Positions 36,629-47,075 of a stretch of 64,000 nucleotides of DNA are shown in pieces (position 1 is the stretch's first letter; each line of letters begins with the position of its first letter). A program made the translations under genes and the position numbers. The notes beneath the pieces are model-generated. The model made no database searches. It had not been told where the DNA came from and worked only from the letters and a program-made list of their open reading frames with translations. Location of the stretch: contig NMRA01000756.1 in the NCBI GenBank assembly GCA_002633005.1, forward strand, positions 42,638-106,637, in the 5' to 3' direction. Origin of the DNA: Phoronis australis (lineage: Eukaryota > Phoronida > Phoronidae).

Positions 36629-37106
36629 TGTCACGTTTGTTACCACATTTTACGGAGACATAAACAACGTGGTTTCTATCTTAGACTGTATTGTCAGGAA
36701 CTACTACCTACGGTGACGTCTATCGGGCAACATACATAACACCCCTCCACCTTAACTAAAATGTCCATGCGACAAATAACGAAGTATCAATAAACCATGT
36801 CTACATCAAGATCAAGTGTCAAGTCCAGTCTCTGTGGCTGCTTACGAATCCGCGTAGAACGTCTCACAGGTTGATCTGGCGGTGCTGGAGATCTAATTGG
36901 TACATGCATGTTGTCAGACACTACGGGTTCAGTTTCGGGCACAGTGTAACTTGGCACACCGACAGACGGTACAGATATATCAGGTGAAGACACGACAGGC
37001 GGATCCGCGGAAAAATCGGCAGAACGCATTTGATCGGCATGTCTCCACCAAAGCACATTCGGCGCAGTCTCCACTCTATACGAAACTGGTCCTGTCTGCT
37101 CTTTAA
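36629..37106 (-). mobile_element. Partial Ty3/Gypsy copy, inverted: LTR plus pol C-terminus
   Basis: 36629-36741 is a 113-bp LTR in reverse orientation, followed by the reversed purine-rich tract (cccctccacctt), 3' untranslated sequence and the minus-strand end of pol (KEQTGPVSYRVETAPNV through RRSTRIRKQPQRLDL and on). It is almost the same sequence as the end of the plus-strand element at 38589-43044. Here, however, the pol tail runs on to a later stop, without the 30-base insertion found at 42824-42853 of the other copy. It is cut by the N gap at 37107; beyond the gap there is no Gypsy sequence. Confidence 0.85.
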
Positions 37107-37149
37107 NNNNNNNNNNNNNNNNNNNNNNNNNNNNNNNNNNNNNNNNNNN
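37107..37149. other. Assembly gap (43 N)
   Basis: Separates the inverted Gypsy fragment from an unrelated repeat. The true junction is unknown. Confidence 0.99.
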
Positions 37150-37512
37150 TGACCGAAGGAACAACGGCATTCGAAAATCTCGAATGATTCAAAAGTAGAC
37201 GTTGTAGCGCAAAATGGAAAATATCGTCTGAAAGCCCGTCCACAACTCTACGTACTTTGATAGAGCATACAATCACTTACAATAAAGAACAATAGATGGC
37301 GCAACATTGCGGACGAGGCATGCTTTGCAGTAGGACAGTGCTGGCTGTGTCAGTTTGGGTCAACTAGGCATAACCAAAACAAAGTGAGCTGAAAGCCAGC
37401 CAGCTGCGTGTGACCGAAGTAACAACGGTGTCCGAAAATCTCGAATAATTCAAAAAGTAGACGTCGTAGCGCAAAATGGAAAATATCTCCTTAAAGCCCG
37501 TTCAAAACTCTA
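37150..37512. repeat. Direct repeat pair of about 100 bp
   Basis: The phrase tgaccgaaggaacaacggca...cgtagcgcaaaatggaaaat...aaagcccgt at 37150-37245 recurs at 37412-37505 (tgaccgaagtaacaacggtg...). Substitutions are scattered, so the copies have aged. The spacer of about 165 bases holds a moderately GC-rich segment. No coding sequence. Confidence 0.6.
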
Positions 37513-38160
37513 TCTAAAGTGGTAGTTTGGCAAAAATCAAAAAAGTTTTCGAGAAAATTGAAAATTTGCCGTTTTTTTTTTGAAATTCAAAGTCAAATAA
37601 CTCGAAAACGGTAAGTCTGAGAAACACGCTCTCGCAAACTTTTCGAAAGGCCATACTTCAAGGAATCAACATGCAAAAATTCACGTCATTTGCTCTTTCC
37701 ATAAAAAATACGACACCAGAGCGATTGAAACCGTGTGAACATGCGCCACAGCCGCCATCTTGAAAGTGACTTCCGGTCCAATAATTTTTTATAAAAGCAT
37801 ATTAAACTCAACAAACACGTGACCAGTTTGAAAGTGATTGGTTTGCAATTGCGCCCTCTACAGGAGAAAACGTTTTTAGCCATATTTCGGGGTGCGCATG
37901 CGCCACGTCCAATATTTCCGCCATCTTTAACCAAAAGTCAACGATTTTCTGCACAATTGTAGCACATGCATTCTAGTATATTCGTTCCGATTTTCAGCCA
38001 AGTAGGTCGAAAAATGCGGCCTCTACGAGTATTTGCCATTTTGTATCCGATCATGACCAAAAACAACAGCATTCTAGCAGTTGCCGATCTACACGTTGTG
38101 TGCGAATTTCGTGAAAATCTGACGAATATTGCGACCTGTAGAGAGCGAACAAACAAAAAA
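37513..38160. other. No gene recognised
   Basis: AT-rich spacer with poly-A and poly-T runs; only short frames. Confidence 0.4.
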
Positions 38161-38163
38161 AAA

Positions 38164-38365
38164 CTTGCTGTCAGACGAATATACTTGGCGGAATTCCCAG
38201 AATTCCGCCAAGTAAAAAAACTTGCTGTCTGACCAACATACTTGGCTGAAGAATTCCGCCAAGTAAAAAGTTGCTGTCAGACCAACATACTTGGCGGAAA
38301 AATTCCGCCAAGTAAAAAAAAAACAAAAAACAAACTTAGTGTCAGAGCAACATACTTGGCGAAGT
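38164..38365. repeat. Array of short palindromes (cttggcgga / tccgccaag)
   Basis: A block of tgctgtcagaccaacata, then acttggcggaa...ttccgccaagt, then an A-rich spacer occurs three times, with a fourth partial block at 38338-38362. The first palindrome (38183-38213) has perfect 14-nt arms (acttggcggaattc / gaattccgccaagt) around three bases. The second and third are shorter or imperfect. Blocks are about 45-60 bp apart. Confidence 0.75.
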
Positions 38366-38588
38366 TTATTTTTTACAAAATTAGCTTCTAATTGTCAAAA
38401 ATCATCAATGAATCTGTCGATTTTCTTAGATACATAAACAGATGAATCAGAAATCAACGAATTTTTTATCAAAACGGGATGTTTCAAATAAGCAATTTCC
38501 GCAAGCATGCTCGCAGATTTGTAACACGGGTAACCGGGGGAACATAAGAGATGGGGCGTTCGTATTAAGGTGTATTTCAGTTGTACTT

Positions 38589-38701
38589 TGTTATATATGT
38601 TGCCCGATAGATGTCACCGTAGGTAGTAGTTCCTGACAATACAGTCTAAGAAAAAAACCACGTTGTTTATGTCTCCGTAAAATGTGGTAACAAACGTGAC
38701 A
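38589..38701 (+). repeat. 5' LTR of Gypsy element (113 bp)
   Basis: Begins tgttatatatgttgcccg and ends aacaaacgtgaca. Very short for an autonomous Gypsy element. It differs from the 3' LTR by four substitutions, and a third copy in reverse lies at 36629-36741. Confidence 0.9.
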
Positions 38702-38893
38702 TTTTGGCGAAGAGAACGGTTCTTAGTAAGGAACTCACGTAAGGTCGGCACTCAGGCATGAGAGGGTGATGCTTGGAAATTCGAACTGTCATTACTTTTG
38801 CTGAAATTCCGTTTCGATTATCGGAAGTCTTTGAATTTGTAGTGCGTAGTGATACATATTCGTTTTTTTTCAACGTAAGTGCTGAACTGTACC

Positions 38894-39683
38894 ATGTCAG
38901 GCGGTATTGGCAAAATTTAGGTGTTCAACGACACGGTCGAACCGTGGTGCGCGTATAAAGAGCGGCTGGATCAATATTTCTTAGCCAATGACGTAACTTG
39001 TGACAAAAAGGTGCCCGCCCTATTGAGTTGCATTGGCGGACGCACATGCGGGTTATTATGGGATTTGACCGCACCGGCTTTGCCAGCCTTGAAATCATAT
39101 GAATTTTTAACGGGTGTATTAGAGAAGCATTTATCCCCGAAACCAATCGTGATAGCTGAACGTTTTCGCTTTCACATGCGTGAGCAAAATGAAGGCGAGT
39201 GCGTGCGTGATTACGTTGCGCAGTTGAGGAAGTTCAGTCAATACTGTGACTTTGGGGACAATTTAAACGATACCCTGCGCGACAGACTTGTATGTGGTTT
39301 ACGCAATGAACAGATACAAAAACGTTTATTAAGCGAGAAAAACCTGACGTATGAAAAGGCTTTTGACATAGCTACCGCGATGGAAACTGCAACCAAGGAT
39401 GCCGTTGAACTACAAGGGAAGGCGAATGTTCACAAAATGTCGCATAAAGTGTCGCATCATAAGAAATCTGGCAAGCCTAATAAAGGTAAACATGACCGCT
39501 CACCCCAAAAGGGGACACAACAGAGACAAACACACAGCAGCGCGATGTTTTCGATGTAAGAAACTTGGTCATGATCCGGAAGACTGTTATTTCAAAAACG
39601 CAAAGTGTCACCGATGTGGCCAGGTTGGACACATACAGAAGGCTTTTTCATCGAAATCCAACACCGAGGGTAGACGCTTTTGA
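38894..39683 (+). pseudogene. Gypsy gag: capsid region and zinc knuckles
   Basis: The likely start is ATG 38894. A TAG at 38918-38920 interrupts it eight codons later, and the frame then runs open to 39559. The capsid-type part includes VPALLSCIGGRTCGLLWDLT, RFRFHMREQNEGECVRDYVA and LRDRLVCGLRNEQIQKRLLS, typical of retrotransposon gag, which packages RNA. A frame change near 39520 is needed to reach the nucleocapsid: a proper CX2CX4HX4C knuckle (CFRCKKLGHDPEDC), then a second one whose last Cys is Phe (CHRCGQVGHIQKAF). A further frame change near 39660 leads into pol; this one could be the element's natural gag-pol shift. Confidence 0.8.
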
Positions 39684-42600
39684 TAGCTCTAGTTGTAGCG
39701 ACACCGAGTATTTGGGTACACTGGAACCGTTACGTCTCAATCGCGTTAAAACTGATCGCGACATCATATGGGTTGAGCCAGAGGTGGACGGACAGCTCTT
39801 ATCCATGGAACTTGACACCGGCGCTGGTGTGTCCGTGATTTCTCGCAGTGATTACAACCGGCATTTCACGATAGAGTTGGGAGCGTGTGACTTGCGTTTC
39901 AAAACGTACACCTGCGAGAAAGTACGTCCGTTAGGAGTTATGAAAGTTCATGTACTTTACAACGATCAGATGGCTTAATTAGACTTGTACGTGGTCGAAA
40001 GTGGTGGACCACCGCTGCTTGGTCGAGAGTGGCTTCGTGCGCTTCACGTGGACTGGACTGGCATCAAGTCACTTCGCGCAAATTTATCAGCCACACCTGT
40101 ATCTGCTATATCGAAAGCGAAGTCCCTATGCACGGAATGCAGCGACGTGTTTCGAGACGAAATTGGAAATTTGAAAAACATTGAGGCACGTGTCAACCTC
40201 AGAGAAAACGCGACACCGAAATTTTGCAAAGCACGACCGGTAGCGTACGCGCTGAAACCTCGTGTTGAGGCTGAACTAGACCGATTGGTAGGCACGGGTA
40301 TCTTGAGCAAGGTGGACCACAGTGATTGGGCGACGCCCTTAATCCCGATTGTCAAAAAGGACGGGAGCATTCGTATCTGTGGAGATTTTAAGGTTACGCT
40401 CAATCAGGTCTTAGAAAATGAGAAATACCCTCTACCTCGAATTGACGATATTTTTGCCACACTCGCTGGTGGTGAACATTTCACGAAAATTGACCTTAAG
40501 AACGCGTATCTTCAAATGAACGTCCGCGAGGAAGATCAGAAGTATCTCACAATTAACACTCACAAGGGTCTTTTCGCATCTGCGCCAGCAATCTGGCAAC
40601 GCGCTATGGAACAGGTGCTACAAGGACAGCCAAACACCCAAGTGTTACTGGATGACGTCATCATCACAGGCAAAAGTGATGAGGAACATCTTGTTCAATT
40701 TGAAAAAGTTTTGAAGCGTTTACGCGAGTACGGACTACGCGTAAATCTACAGAAATGTGAGATCTTCAAAAAGAAAATCGAATACTGCGGCCATGAGATC
40801 GATCGAGAGGGTCTGCACAAGACACGCGAGAAAATTGACGCCGTAATGAAAGCCCCTACTCCGGAGAATGCTGAATAATTGCGTTCGTTTTTAGGGCTAG
40901 TAAACTACTATCGAACGTTTTTGCCCATGGCCTCTTCCGTGTTGGCACCGCTGAATAAACTGCTTGAGAAGACCACACCGTGGAGCTGGACGAACGACTG
41001 CGATTGCGCTTTTCGAGAGGTTAAACATTTGATAACTTCTGAGCGAGTACTTGCACACTATGACCCTGAGTTACCACTAAGTTTGGCATGTGATGCAAGT
41101 CCGCATGGTGTAGGTTGTGTTCTCTCGCATGTCATGAAAGATGGATCGGTACGTCCGATAGTGTTCGCGTCACGCTCGCTTAATGCCGCTGAAAAGAACT
41201 ATTCGCAAACAGACAAGGAAGGGTTAAGTCTCGTTTGGGCTGTGAAAAAATGCCAATGTTATTTGTACGGTAGACACTTTAACCTGGTGACCGATCACCA
41301 ACCGCTACTGTCAATATTCGGTCCCAAAACGGGCATTTCCGCTACGACGGCAGCGCGTCTGCAGCGCTATGCATTGTTTTTGTCTGGTTACGACTATACG
41401 ATTGACTACAAGAACACTAAGCTGCACGGAAACGCTAACAGCTTGTCGAGACTACCGCTACGACATGAAACTACCGTGGAAACCGAAGATGTTCTCGATT
41501 CCTCCCATGTGTACACGATGAAGCAACTTGAAACGTTACCGATACGGTTCACGCAGATTCAGCAGGAAACTGTACGCGATCCAGTTTTGAAACGAGTATA
41601 CGACGCTGTCATGAGGGGATGGTCCGAAAACAGTGACTCGGAACTCGCACCATTCTATAGCCGTCGCAATGCTCTGACTGTTCATCAGGGATGTCTTATT
41701 TGTGGAATCCGAGTTATTGTTCCTCAGTGTTTTCGCGAACAGTTACTGGACGAGTTGCATGTTGGTCACTTGGGGGTAGTGAAAATGAAATCGCTCGCTC
41801 GTTCGTATGTCTGGTGGCCGGGCATTGATCACGCGGTTGAGACTTTAGCAAAATCATGCCATGGATGTCAGTCAACTGCTCGTATGCCGAGCGAAGCTCC
41901 ACTTCATCCGTGGGAATTTCCTGCCAAACCGTGGCAGAGACTCCACAAAGACTTCGCTGGGGAATTCATGGGTAGTATGTTTCTGATACTCGTTGACGCC
42001 CATTCAAAATGGCCCGAGGTTGTGCCCATGCAATCTACTACCGCGGAGAAGACAATCGATGTGTTACGCCAAATCTTTGCAAGGTTCGGTTTGCCGGAAC
42101 AAATTGTTAGCGATAACGGACCTCAGTTAAATGTTTCGCGGGAGTACGAGGATTTCCTAGCTCGCAATGGAATCCGTCTGATTCGATCTGCGCCATACCA
42201 CCCCAAGACAAATGGTCTGGCTGAGATATTCGTCAACACGTTTAAGTCGGCTATGAAAGCATCCAAGCGTGATAGTGGTTCGATGCTAAAGAAACTGTAC
42301 AATATTCTGTTAGCCTACCGGAATGCGCCCCAAGCAACAACGGGAGAAACACCCTCGAAACTGTTGTTGAGAAAACAGGCTCAAACACGACGCGACTTAG
42401 TGAAGCCGAATTTAAGTGTGACTGTTGAACGTGCTCAGAAACGCATGTGTAACTCTAAGCCAACTAAGGAACGCGACTTTACTGTCGGTGATCGGGTTGC
42501 TGTCCCTGCGTATCGCTCTGGGGAACGTTGGGTTCCTGGAGTAGTTAAAGAGCAGACAGGACCAGTTTCGTATAGAGTGGAGACTGCGCCTAATGTGCAT

Positions 42601-42735
42601 TGGCGGAGACATGCTGATCAAATGCGTTCTGCTGATTTTTCTGCGGATCCGCCTGTCGTGTCTCCACCTGATATATCTGTACCGTCTGTCCGTGTGCCAA
42701 GTGACAATGTGCCCGAAACGGAACCCGTAGTCTGA
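39660..42735 (+). pseudogene. Gypsy pol: protease, RT, RNase H, integrase (broken)
   Basis: One frame throughout with TAA stops at 39976-39978 and 40876-40878. The protease has ELDTGAGVSVIS and LLGREWL. The RT has the DWATPLIPIVKKDGSIRICG and KIDLKNAYLQ motifs. The segment after THKGLF jumps straight to ASAPAIWQR, so the residues around the usual LPFG motif are deleted in frame. The catalytic box reads LLDD instead of YxDD. RNase H has SLACDASPHGVG and the later TDHQPL. Integrase has an HHCC finger (HVGHLG...CHGCQ) and a D,D,E core (ILVDAHSKW, VSDNGPQL, NGLAEIFVNT). The C-terminus stops at 42735 because of a small deletion relative to the copy at 36787-37106. Replication would need all of these, so the element cannot move by itself. 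Confidence 0.9.
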
Positions 42736-42931
42736 CAACGTACCAATTAGATCTCCAGCACCGTCAGATCAACCTGTGAGACGTTCTACGCGGATTCGTA
42801 AGCAGCCACAGAGACTGGACTTGTAGAGACTGGTTGTGTAGTAATACGACTTGACACTTGATCTTGATTTAGACTTGGTTTATTGATACTTCGTTATTTG
42901 TTGCATGGACATTTTAGTTAAGGTGGAGGGG

Positions 42932-43044
42932 TGTTATGTATGTTGCCCGATAGATGTCACCGTAGGTAGCAGTTCCTGACAATACAGTCTAAGAAAGAAA
43001 CCACGTTGTTTATGTCTCCGTAAAATGTGGTAATAAACGTGACA
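42932..43044 (+). repeat. 3' LTR of Gypsy element (113 bp)
   Basis: Begins tgttatgtatgttgcccg directly after the purine-rich tract and ends aataaacgtgaca. It contains AATAAA at 43031-43036 (the 5' LTR has AACAAA there), which could serve as the polyadenylation signal. Confidence 0.9.
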
Positions 43045-45630
43045 GTCGATGAAATACTGCGGTGTCGCGACCCCCTTTTTTGACATCCGGGTGTATACCA
43101 GATCGGCAATGGGCATGCCTGGTTCCGAGACTGCTCTTGAAGAATTAATGTGTCGCGTCCTTGGCGATTTTCTTCAGGAGGGCATATTAATCAAACTTGC
43201 CAATGGCATCTATTGTGGCGGCGAGTCCCCATAGGAACTTGCATCTAACTGGAAACGAGTTCTCCATGCCTTACACGCGTGTGATCTCAAGTTGTCTGCC
43301 TCAAAAACCATTATTTGCCCTAAGTCGACGACCATACTTGGTTGGATATGGACACAGGAACGACTCTCAGCTAGCCCACATCGAATGGGTACCCTGGCCA
43401 TGCAGGAGCCCCCTGTCACTGTGAAGCAGATGAGATCCTTCATTGGTGCCTATAAAATGCTAGGCCGCGTCCTTCCTCATTGCTCCCAGCTTTTAGCTCC
43501 CCTAGATAGAGCAATCGCTGGTTTAGACTCCTGTGATAAGATGAATTGGTCCAATGAACTACATCAGCACTTCAGTGTTGCCAAAATAGCTGTCTCCCAT
43601 AGCAAGTCAATCACCTTACCTCCACCCGATGACCATCTTTGGGTAGTGACAGATGGTCCAGTCTCTAAGCATGGTGTTGGCGCTACCCTTTACTTGTCAC
43701 GGGGTAACAAAACTCTGCTCGCCGGTTTCTTCAGTGCCAACTTACGACAACACCAAGTTTCATGGTTAGCTTGTGAGATTGAGGCTCTCAGCATCGCAGC
43801 CGCCATCAAACATTTCAGTCCTTACATTGTACAGTCATTCCACAAAGCCTGCGTCTTGACTGATAGTATGCCCTGTGTTCAAGCTAACGACAAGCTTTCC
43901 TGAGGCGAGTTCTCTGCAAGTCCAAGAGTAACTTCATTTTTGTCCACAGTAAGCAGATTCAAGGTTTCCGTTAGACACCTCGCCGGTACTGCTAACATTC
44001 CGTCCGACTTTGCCAGTAGAAACGCCCCACCATGCTTCGAACCTAAGTGTCAGATTTGCAGCTTCATCGCCCTCACAGAAGACTCGGTTGATCGTCAGGT
44101 ATCTTTCCAAGATATTCTGAGTAATCTGAAGGGACTTCCTTTCACGAGCCGTTCGGCTTGGTTGAGTACTCAATCTGAATGCCCTGTTCACTTGAAGCAA
44201 GGTACAAGACCTTCCAAAAAACTTACGAATTTGAGAGACGTCAAGCGTTACTTGAAAGTCGTCACCATATCGCACGATGGTCTTTTGGTGGTTAAGAATA
44301 ACCAACCATTCCTTCCAAGCGCTGAGCTGATTGTAGTGCCACGTTCTGTACTTGACGGTTTGATCACTGCTCTTCACATCAAACTTAATCATCCTTCCGC
44401 GGACCAGTTGTGTATGGTGATGAAACGTCAATTTTATGCACTTGAACTGTCAGAAGCCGTCAGTTCCGTGACCAAGTCTTGTCATTCTTGCACAGCACTA
44501 CAAGGACTTCCCGCCCCATTGGTAACCCAGACGTCGGAGGACCCTCCAGAGGCAATCGGCCTGTCATTTGCTGCAGTGTATTATAAAACTTTCACGTCAA
44601 AACATCTTTAGTTAGTTCTAAGGGAGTGTGTAACTTCCTATGCTGCCAATTGCCTGTTACCCCACGAGAAGCGAGACACACTTCGCGATGGCCTGGCTAG
44701 ATTAGCTCTTAATCTACACCCTATCGGCGGACCTAACGCGGTCATACATGTACGTGTTGATCCCGCTCCTGGTTTTGTGTCTTTACAAGGGGACCAGCAT
44801 CTCAACCTCCTCGGTCTTTCCATTGAAGTTGGAAGAGTGAAGAACCCAAACAAGAACCCAGTTGCCGAAAAGGCTGTCGCTGAGTTAGAACAAGAACTTT
44901 TACGGCACGAACCTGGAGGAGGTCCTGTCAGTGATCTTGGTCTCAGCATCGCTAATGCTCGTCTTAACTCTCGCATCCGTAGTCAGGCTCTCTCATCTCG
45001 TGAATTGTGGACCCAACGCTGTCAGTTCACCCACGACCAAATTCCTGTAGTTGACAGGAATTATATATTGGAGAAACACCGTCAGCGAGAGGTTAACCAT
45101 GGCTATAGTGAAAGGTGAAGAACAAAGATTTTGTCAATGCCCATACTGCGCCAATCCATCTCGGTGATCTTGTTTATTGTATGTCGATGGTACCAAGTCT
45201 CGCATTCGAGATCGTTACCTGGTTACCAGCATTATTAGCGAGTGGTGCTTTATTCGTAAATTTATTGGTTCCCAACTAAAAGCGACATCCTACAAGGTTA
45301 AACTTTCCGACTGTTACCGCGTGCCGTCGCAGACATCCGTTGTTCTTCCTCTAGGTAAGACTTACGTTGACTACATGGATATCGTGGAACCACCAGACTC
45401 CCCCTGAGTCTCCTATGGAGTTAGTACGCCCACTTCATGACGGTAGATTAGATGACGACAAACACCATGAGTTACAGGCAGAAAAAATTCACCCTCAACC
45501 CACAAACCTGGAGATTGCCCAGTCTGCTGTCGATGATTCCCACTCCACTCCACTGGCATAACCGACCTGCGTCAGCACCAGACCAAAACGTGTTCGACGG
45601 CCACCTTCATACTTAAAGGACTATGATGTT
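43045..45630 (+). pseudogene. Second LTR-retrotransposon pol, 3' two thirds (lineage unassigned)
   Basis: Coding homology starts immediately after the Gypsy LTR, in the middle of an RT ([28 protein letters not shown]). The catalytic Asp pair region reads LANGIYCGG, so the Asp residues are lost. Then come the thumb (KLSASKTIICPKSTTILGWI), RNase H (VVTDGPVSKHGVGATLYL, LACEIEALSIAAAI, VLTDSMPC) and the integrase finger (HIKLNHP...CHSC). The integrase core keeps the second acidic residue (VRVDPAPGF) and the Glu (NPVAEKAVAELE), but the first appears to be replaced by Val (LSFAAVYYK). All of this is in one frame with stops at 43232, 43901 and 44609, then frame changes after 45118. The C-terminal part (GTKSRIRDRYLVTSIISEW, KLSDCYRVP, RPKRVRRPPSYLKDY) ends near 45630. 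It is unrelated to the adjacent Gypsy element in detail. Confidence 0.8.
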
Positions 45631-45782
45631 GATCTTCCTTATTGTACTCTAAGAGTAACTTTTACTTGGCAGACTCTAAATTCTTAGAAAATCCAGACTC
45701 TTGTTTAATAGTTGTATCTTAAGTTTTGCACACGATTATTCCTATACAAGTGAATTTCTTTATATCCTTCCAGTCATTGAGT

Positions 45783-45802
45783 AAGAAGAAAAGGAAGAGG
45801 AA
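45783..45802 (+). promoter_or_regulatory. Candidate polypurine tract of the second element
   Basis: Twenty purines in a row (aagaagaaaaggaagaggaa) about 150 bases after the end of pol, at the place where an LTR retrotransposon has its plus-strand primer. A 3' LTR would then begin near 45803-45807 (tatgccag), but I cannot define its end because no second copy is in the window. Confidence 0.4.
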
Positions 45803-46229
45803 TTATGCCAGTTATTAGTTTATTATTGTGTTGGCACATACGTTTGTGCGACCCCTGTCGAATCGTCTACTTCTTCCGCTTCTGTACCACGAGTTTGCGT
45901 TTAAATACAATTACATATTTCGCTGCATTTTGGTGTTTGTTTGTCTACTGGCGCAGTTTTAAAGGTAACGATTTATTTCTTGAAAAGGGGTAACGAAGAT
46001 GAAAACAACGGAAGCTGTGCAGTGAACTTGTAACATCTCCTGGAAATAGTTAAAAAAACAACAATACTTGATATTTAATTTCCTAGGAGTCGGCGTCTGA
46101 GTTGCAGACGATATATAGTCGGGACACCTATCGTCGTCAGGCTCCAATGGTCGTCTGCCATTTTCTTTCGCGTGCAGCGCAGCCACGCGGGACTTAGCGT
46201 TCCAATCTAGAGTGCTCGTCTGCACGTTA
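45803..46229. other. Possible LTR remnant and a minus-strand open frame
   Basis: May begin with the 3' LTR of the preceding element. From 46234 down to about 46085 the minus strand has a coding-like frame (MPNVQTSTLDWNAKSRVAAL, then HAKENGRRPLEPDDDRCPDY) with good codon balance. No family was recognised and no clear donor ends it, so I do not call a gene. Confidence 0.3.
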
Positions 46230-46268
46230 GGCATAGGCGGATTTATGGGGGGGGGCCCAGGGGGCCCN
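46230..46268 (+). mobile_element. End fragment of the hAT-like inverted-repeat family
   Basis: taggcggatttatgggggg followed by a G-rich run and cccagggggccc resembles the left end at 5188 (agtggcggatgtaggggggc). It stops at an ambiguous base (46268), so its true length is unknown. Confidence 0.4.
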
Positions 46269-46738
46269 AATTCGGAACACGGCGCATTCGTAACAGAACT
46301 ATGGCTAAGTCTAGGCTCTCCGGCGATATCCCAGGCGACCGGCAGTGGCGCTGCACACTACGACTCCGTCATTTTCGTCGTCTGCTCCACTGTGCAATAA
46401 AGAAAATTTACCTGAGTGACGATGAAAAAACAGAAGCTGCTGGTAAGATGTGAATTTTAATCGAAGCCTTGGTGAATCACTCAGAAATTCGCAATACTCT
46501 CTTTGTCAAACCTTATCTTAAGACGATTTCCAAAGCAATCCCGTCATTATTGCCAACACGAAAAACAGATTTGGTCTTTTGGGCATTTGAAGACTATTTT
46601 AAATACGACAAATTTGTTAAGAATTCATGGCACAAAATATAAAACGTGTAATAAGTATTACGAAAAGAAGTAGGTTTCGCGCGCAAACGAAGTGGACCAT
46701 AAACAACTAGGTCTTTCAGTACAGGAATAGTATTTAAA

Positions 46739-46805
46739 TCGTGGTGGTGTAGTGGTAACGCACGCGATCTCTCACCGCCAACTCGTGGGTTCAAGTCTTT
46801 GGAAC
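46739..46805 (+). repeat. tRNA-like sequence, possible SINE head
   Basis: An A-box-like tggtgtagtggtaacgca is followed 32 bases later by a B-box-like gtgggttcaagtc. The T-arm does not pair well and no full cloverleaf forms, so this is not a functional tRNA gene. The T-rich stretch after 46810 would fit a decayed SINE or pol III terminator. Confidence 0.35.
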
Positions 46806-46934
46806 GTTCAGTTTTTTATGTTTGACACGTTCTCCGTGTTTTTTTTATTTTTTTTTCCTTTTTTACTTGGATAATACTTCAGGAATCAAGGAAAATGCTT
46901 GATTTTTAGAGGTAAAAACAGAAAAATTTCCTGA

Positions 46935-47075
46935 GCGGGAGGGGGGCAAACCCCTCTCCCGACCTCCCCCCATTCGGTGCTATGCGCATCTACAGTAGTG
47001 GTTCAGTTTGCGCAAATGCTTACAGCCGGACAAAATCTTGTCCCCCCCCCTTGTGATATCCTAGATCCGCCACTG
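46935..47075 (-). mobile_element. hAT-like inverted-repeat element, partial
   Basis: The right end is the clean terminus ctagatccgccactg (47061-47075), the inverse of cagtggcggatctag. Inside are family-like G/C runs (gggaggggggcaaaccc, tgtcccccccccc). The left end is degenerate. Confidence 0.55.

Larger units (their letters stand above)
38589..43044 (+). mobile_element. Nearly full-length Ty3/Gypsy LTR retrotransposon, inactive
   Basis: About 4.46 kb bounded by 113-bp LTRs (38589-38701 and 42932-43044) that differ at 4 positions (about 96.5% identity) and have tg...ca ends. Just inside the 5' LTR is a primer-site-like ttttggcgaagagaacgg. Just before the 3' LTR is the purine-rich aaggtggagggg (42920-42931). 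Coding order is gag, zinc knuckles, protease, RT, RNase H, integrase, which is the Ty3/Gypsy order. Flanks do not match (tactt before, gtcga after), so there is no target-site duplication. The right flank is the interior of another retrotransposon's pol, the left flank is not. Stops and frame changes show that it is dead but fairly young. Confidence 0.9.

Noticed and set aside
38164-38365. CRISPR-like array
   Set aside because: Repeats and spacers are irregular, spacers are A-rich and similar, and the host is an animal.
40044-40403. Minus-strand frame of 119 codons
   Set aside because: It is the shadow of the Gypsy RT on the other strand.
42838-42853. taatacgact, like the first ten bases of the T7 promoter
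   Set aside because: The match stops before the essential downstream part and lies within a small insertion in a Gypsy 3' UTR; chance is the best explanation.
46739-46805. Functional tRNA gene
   Set aside because: A and B box-like motifs exist but the T arm and acceptor stem do not pair.
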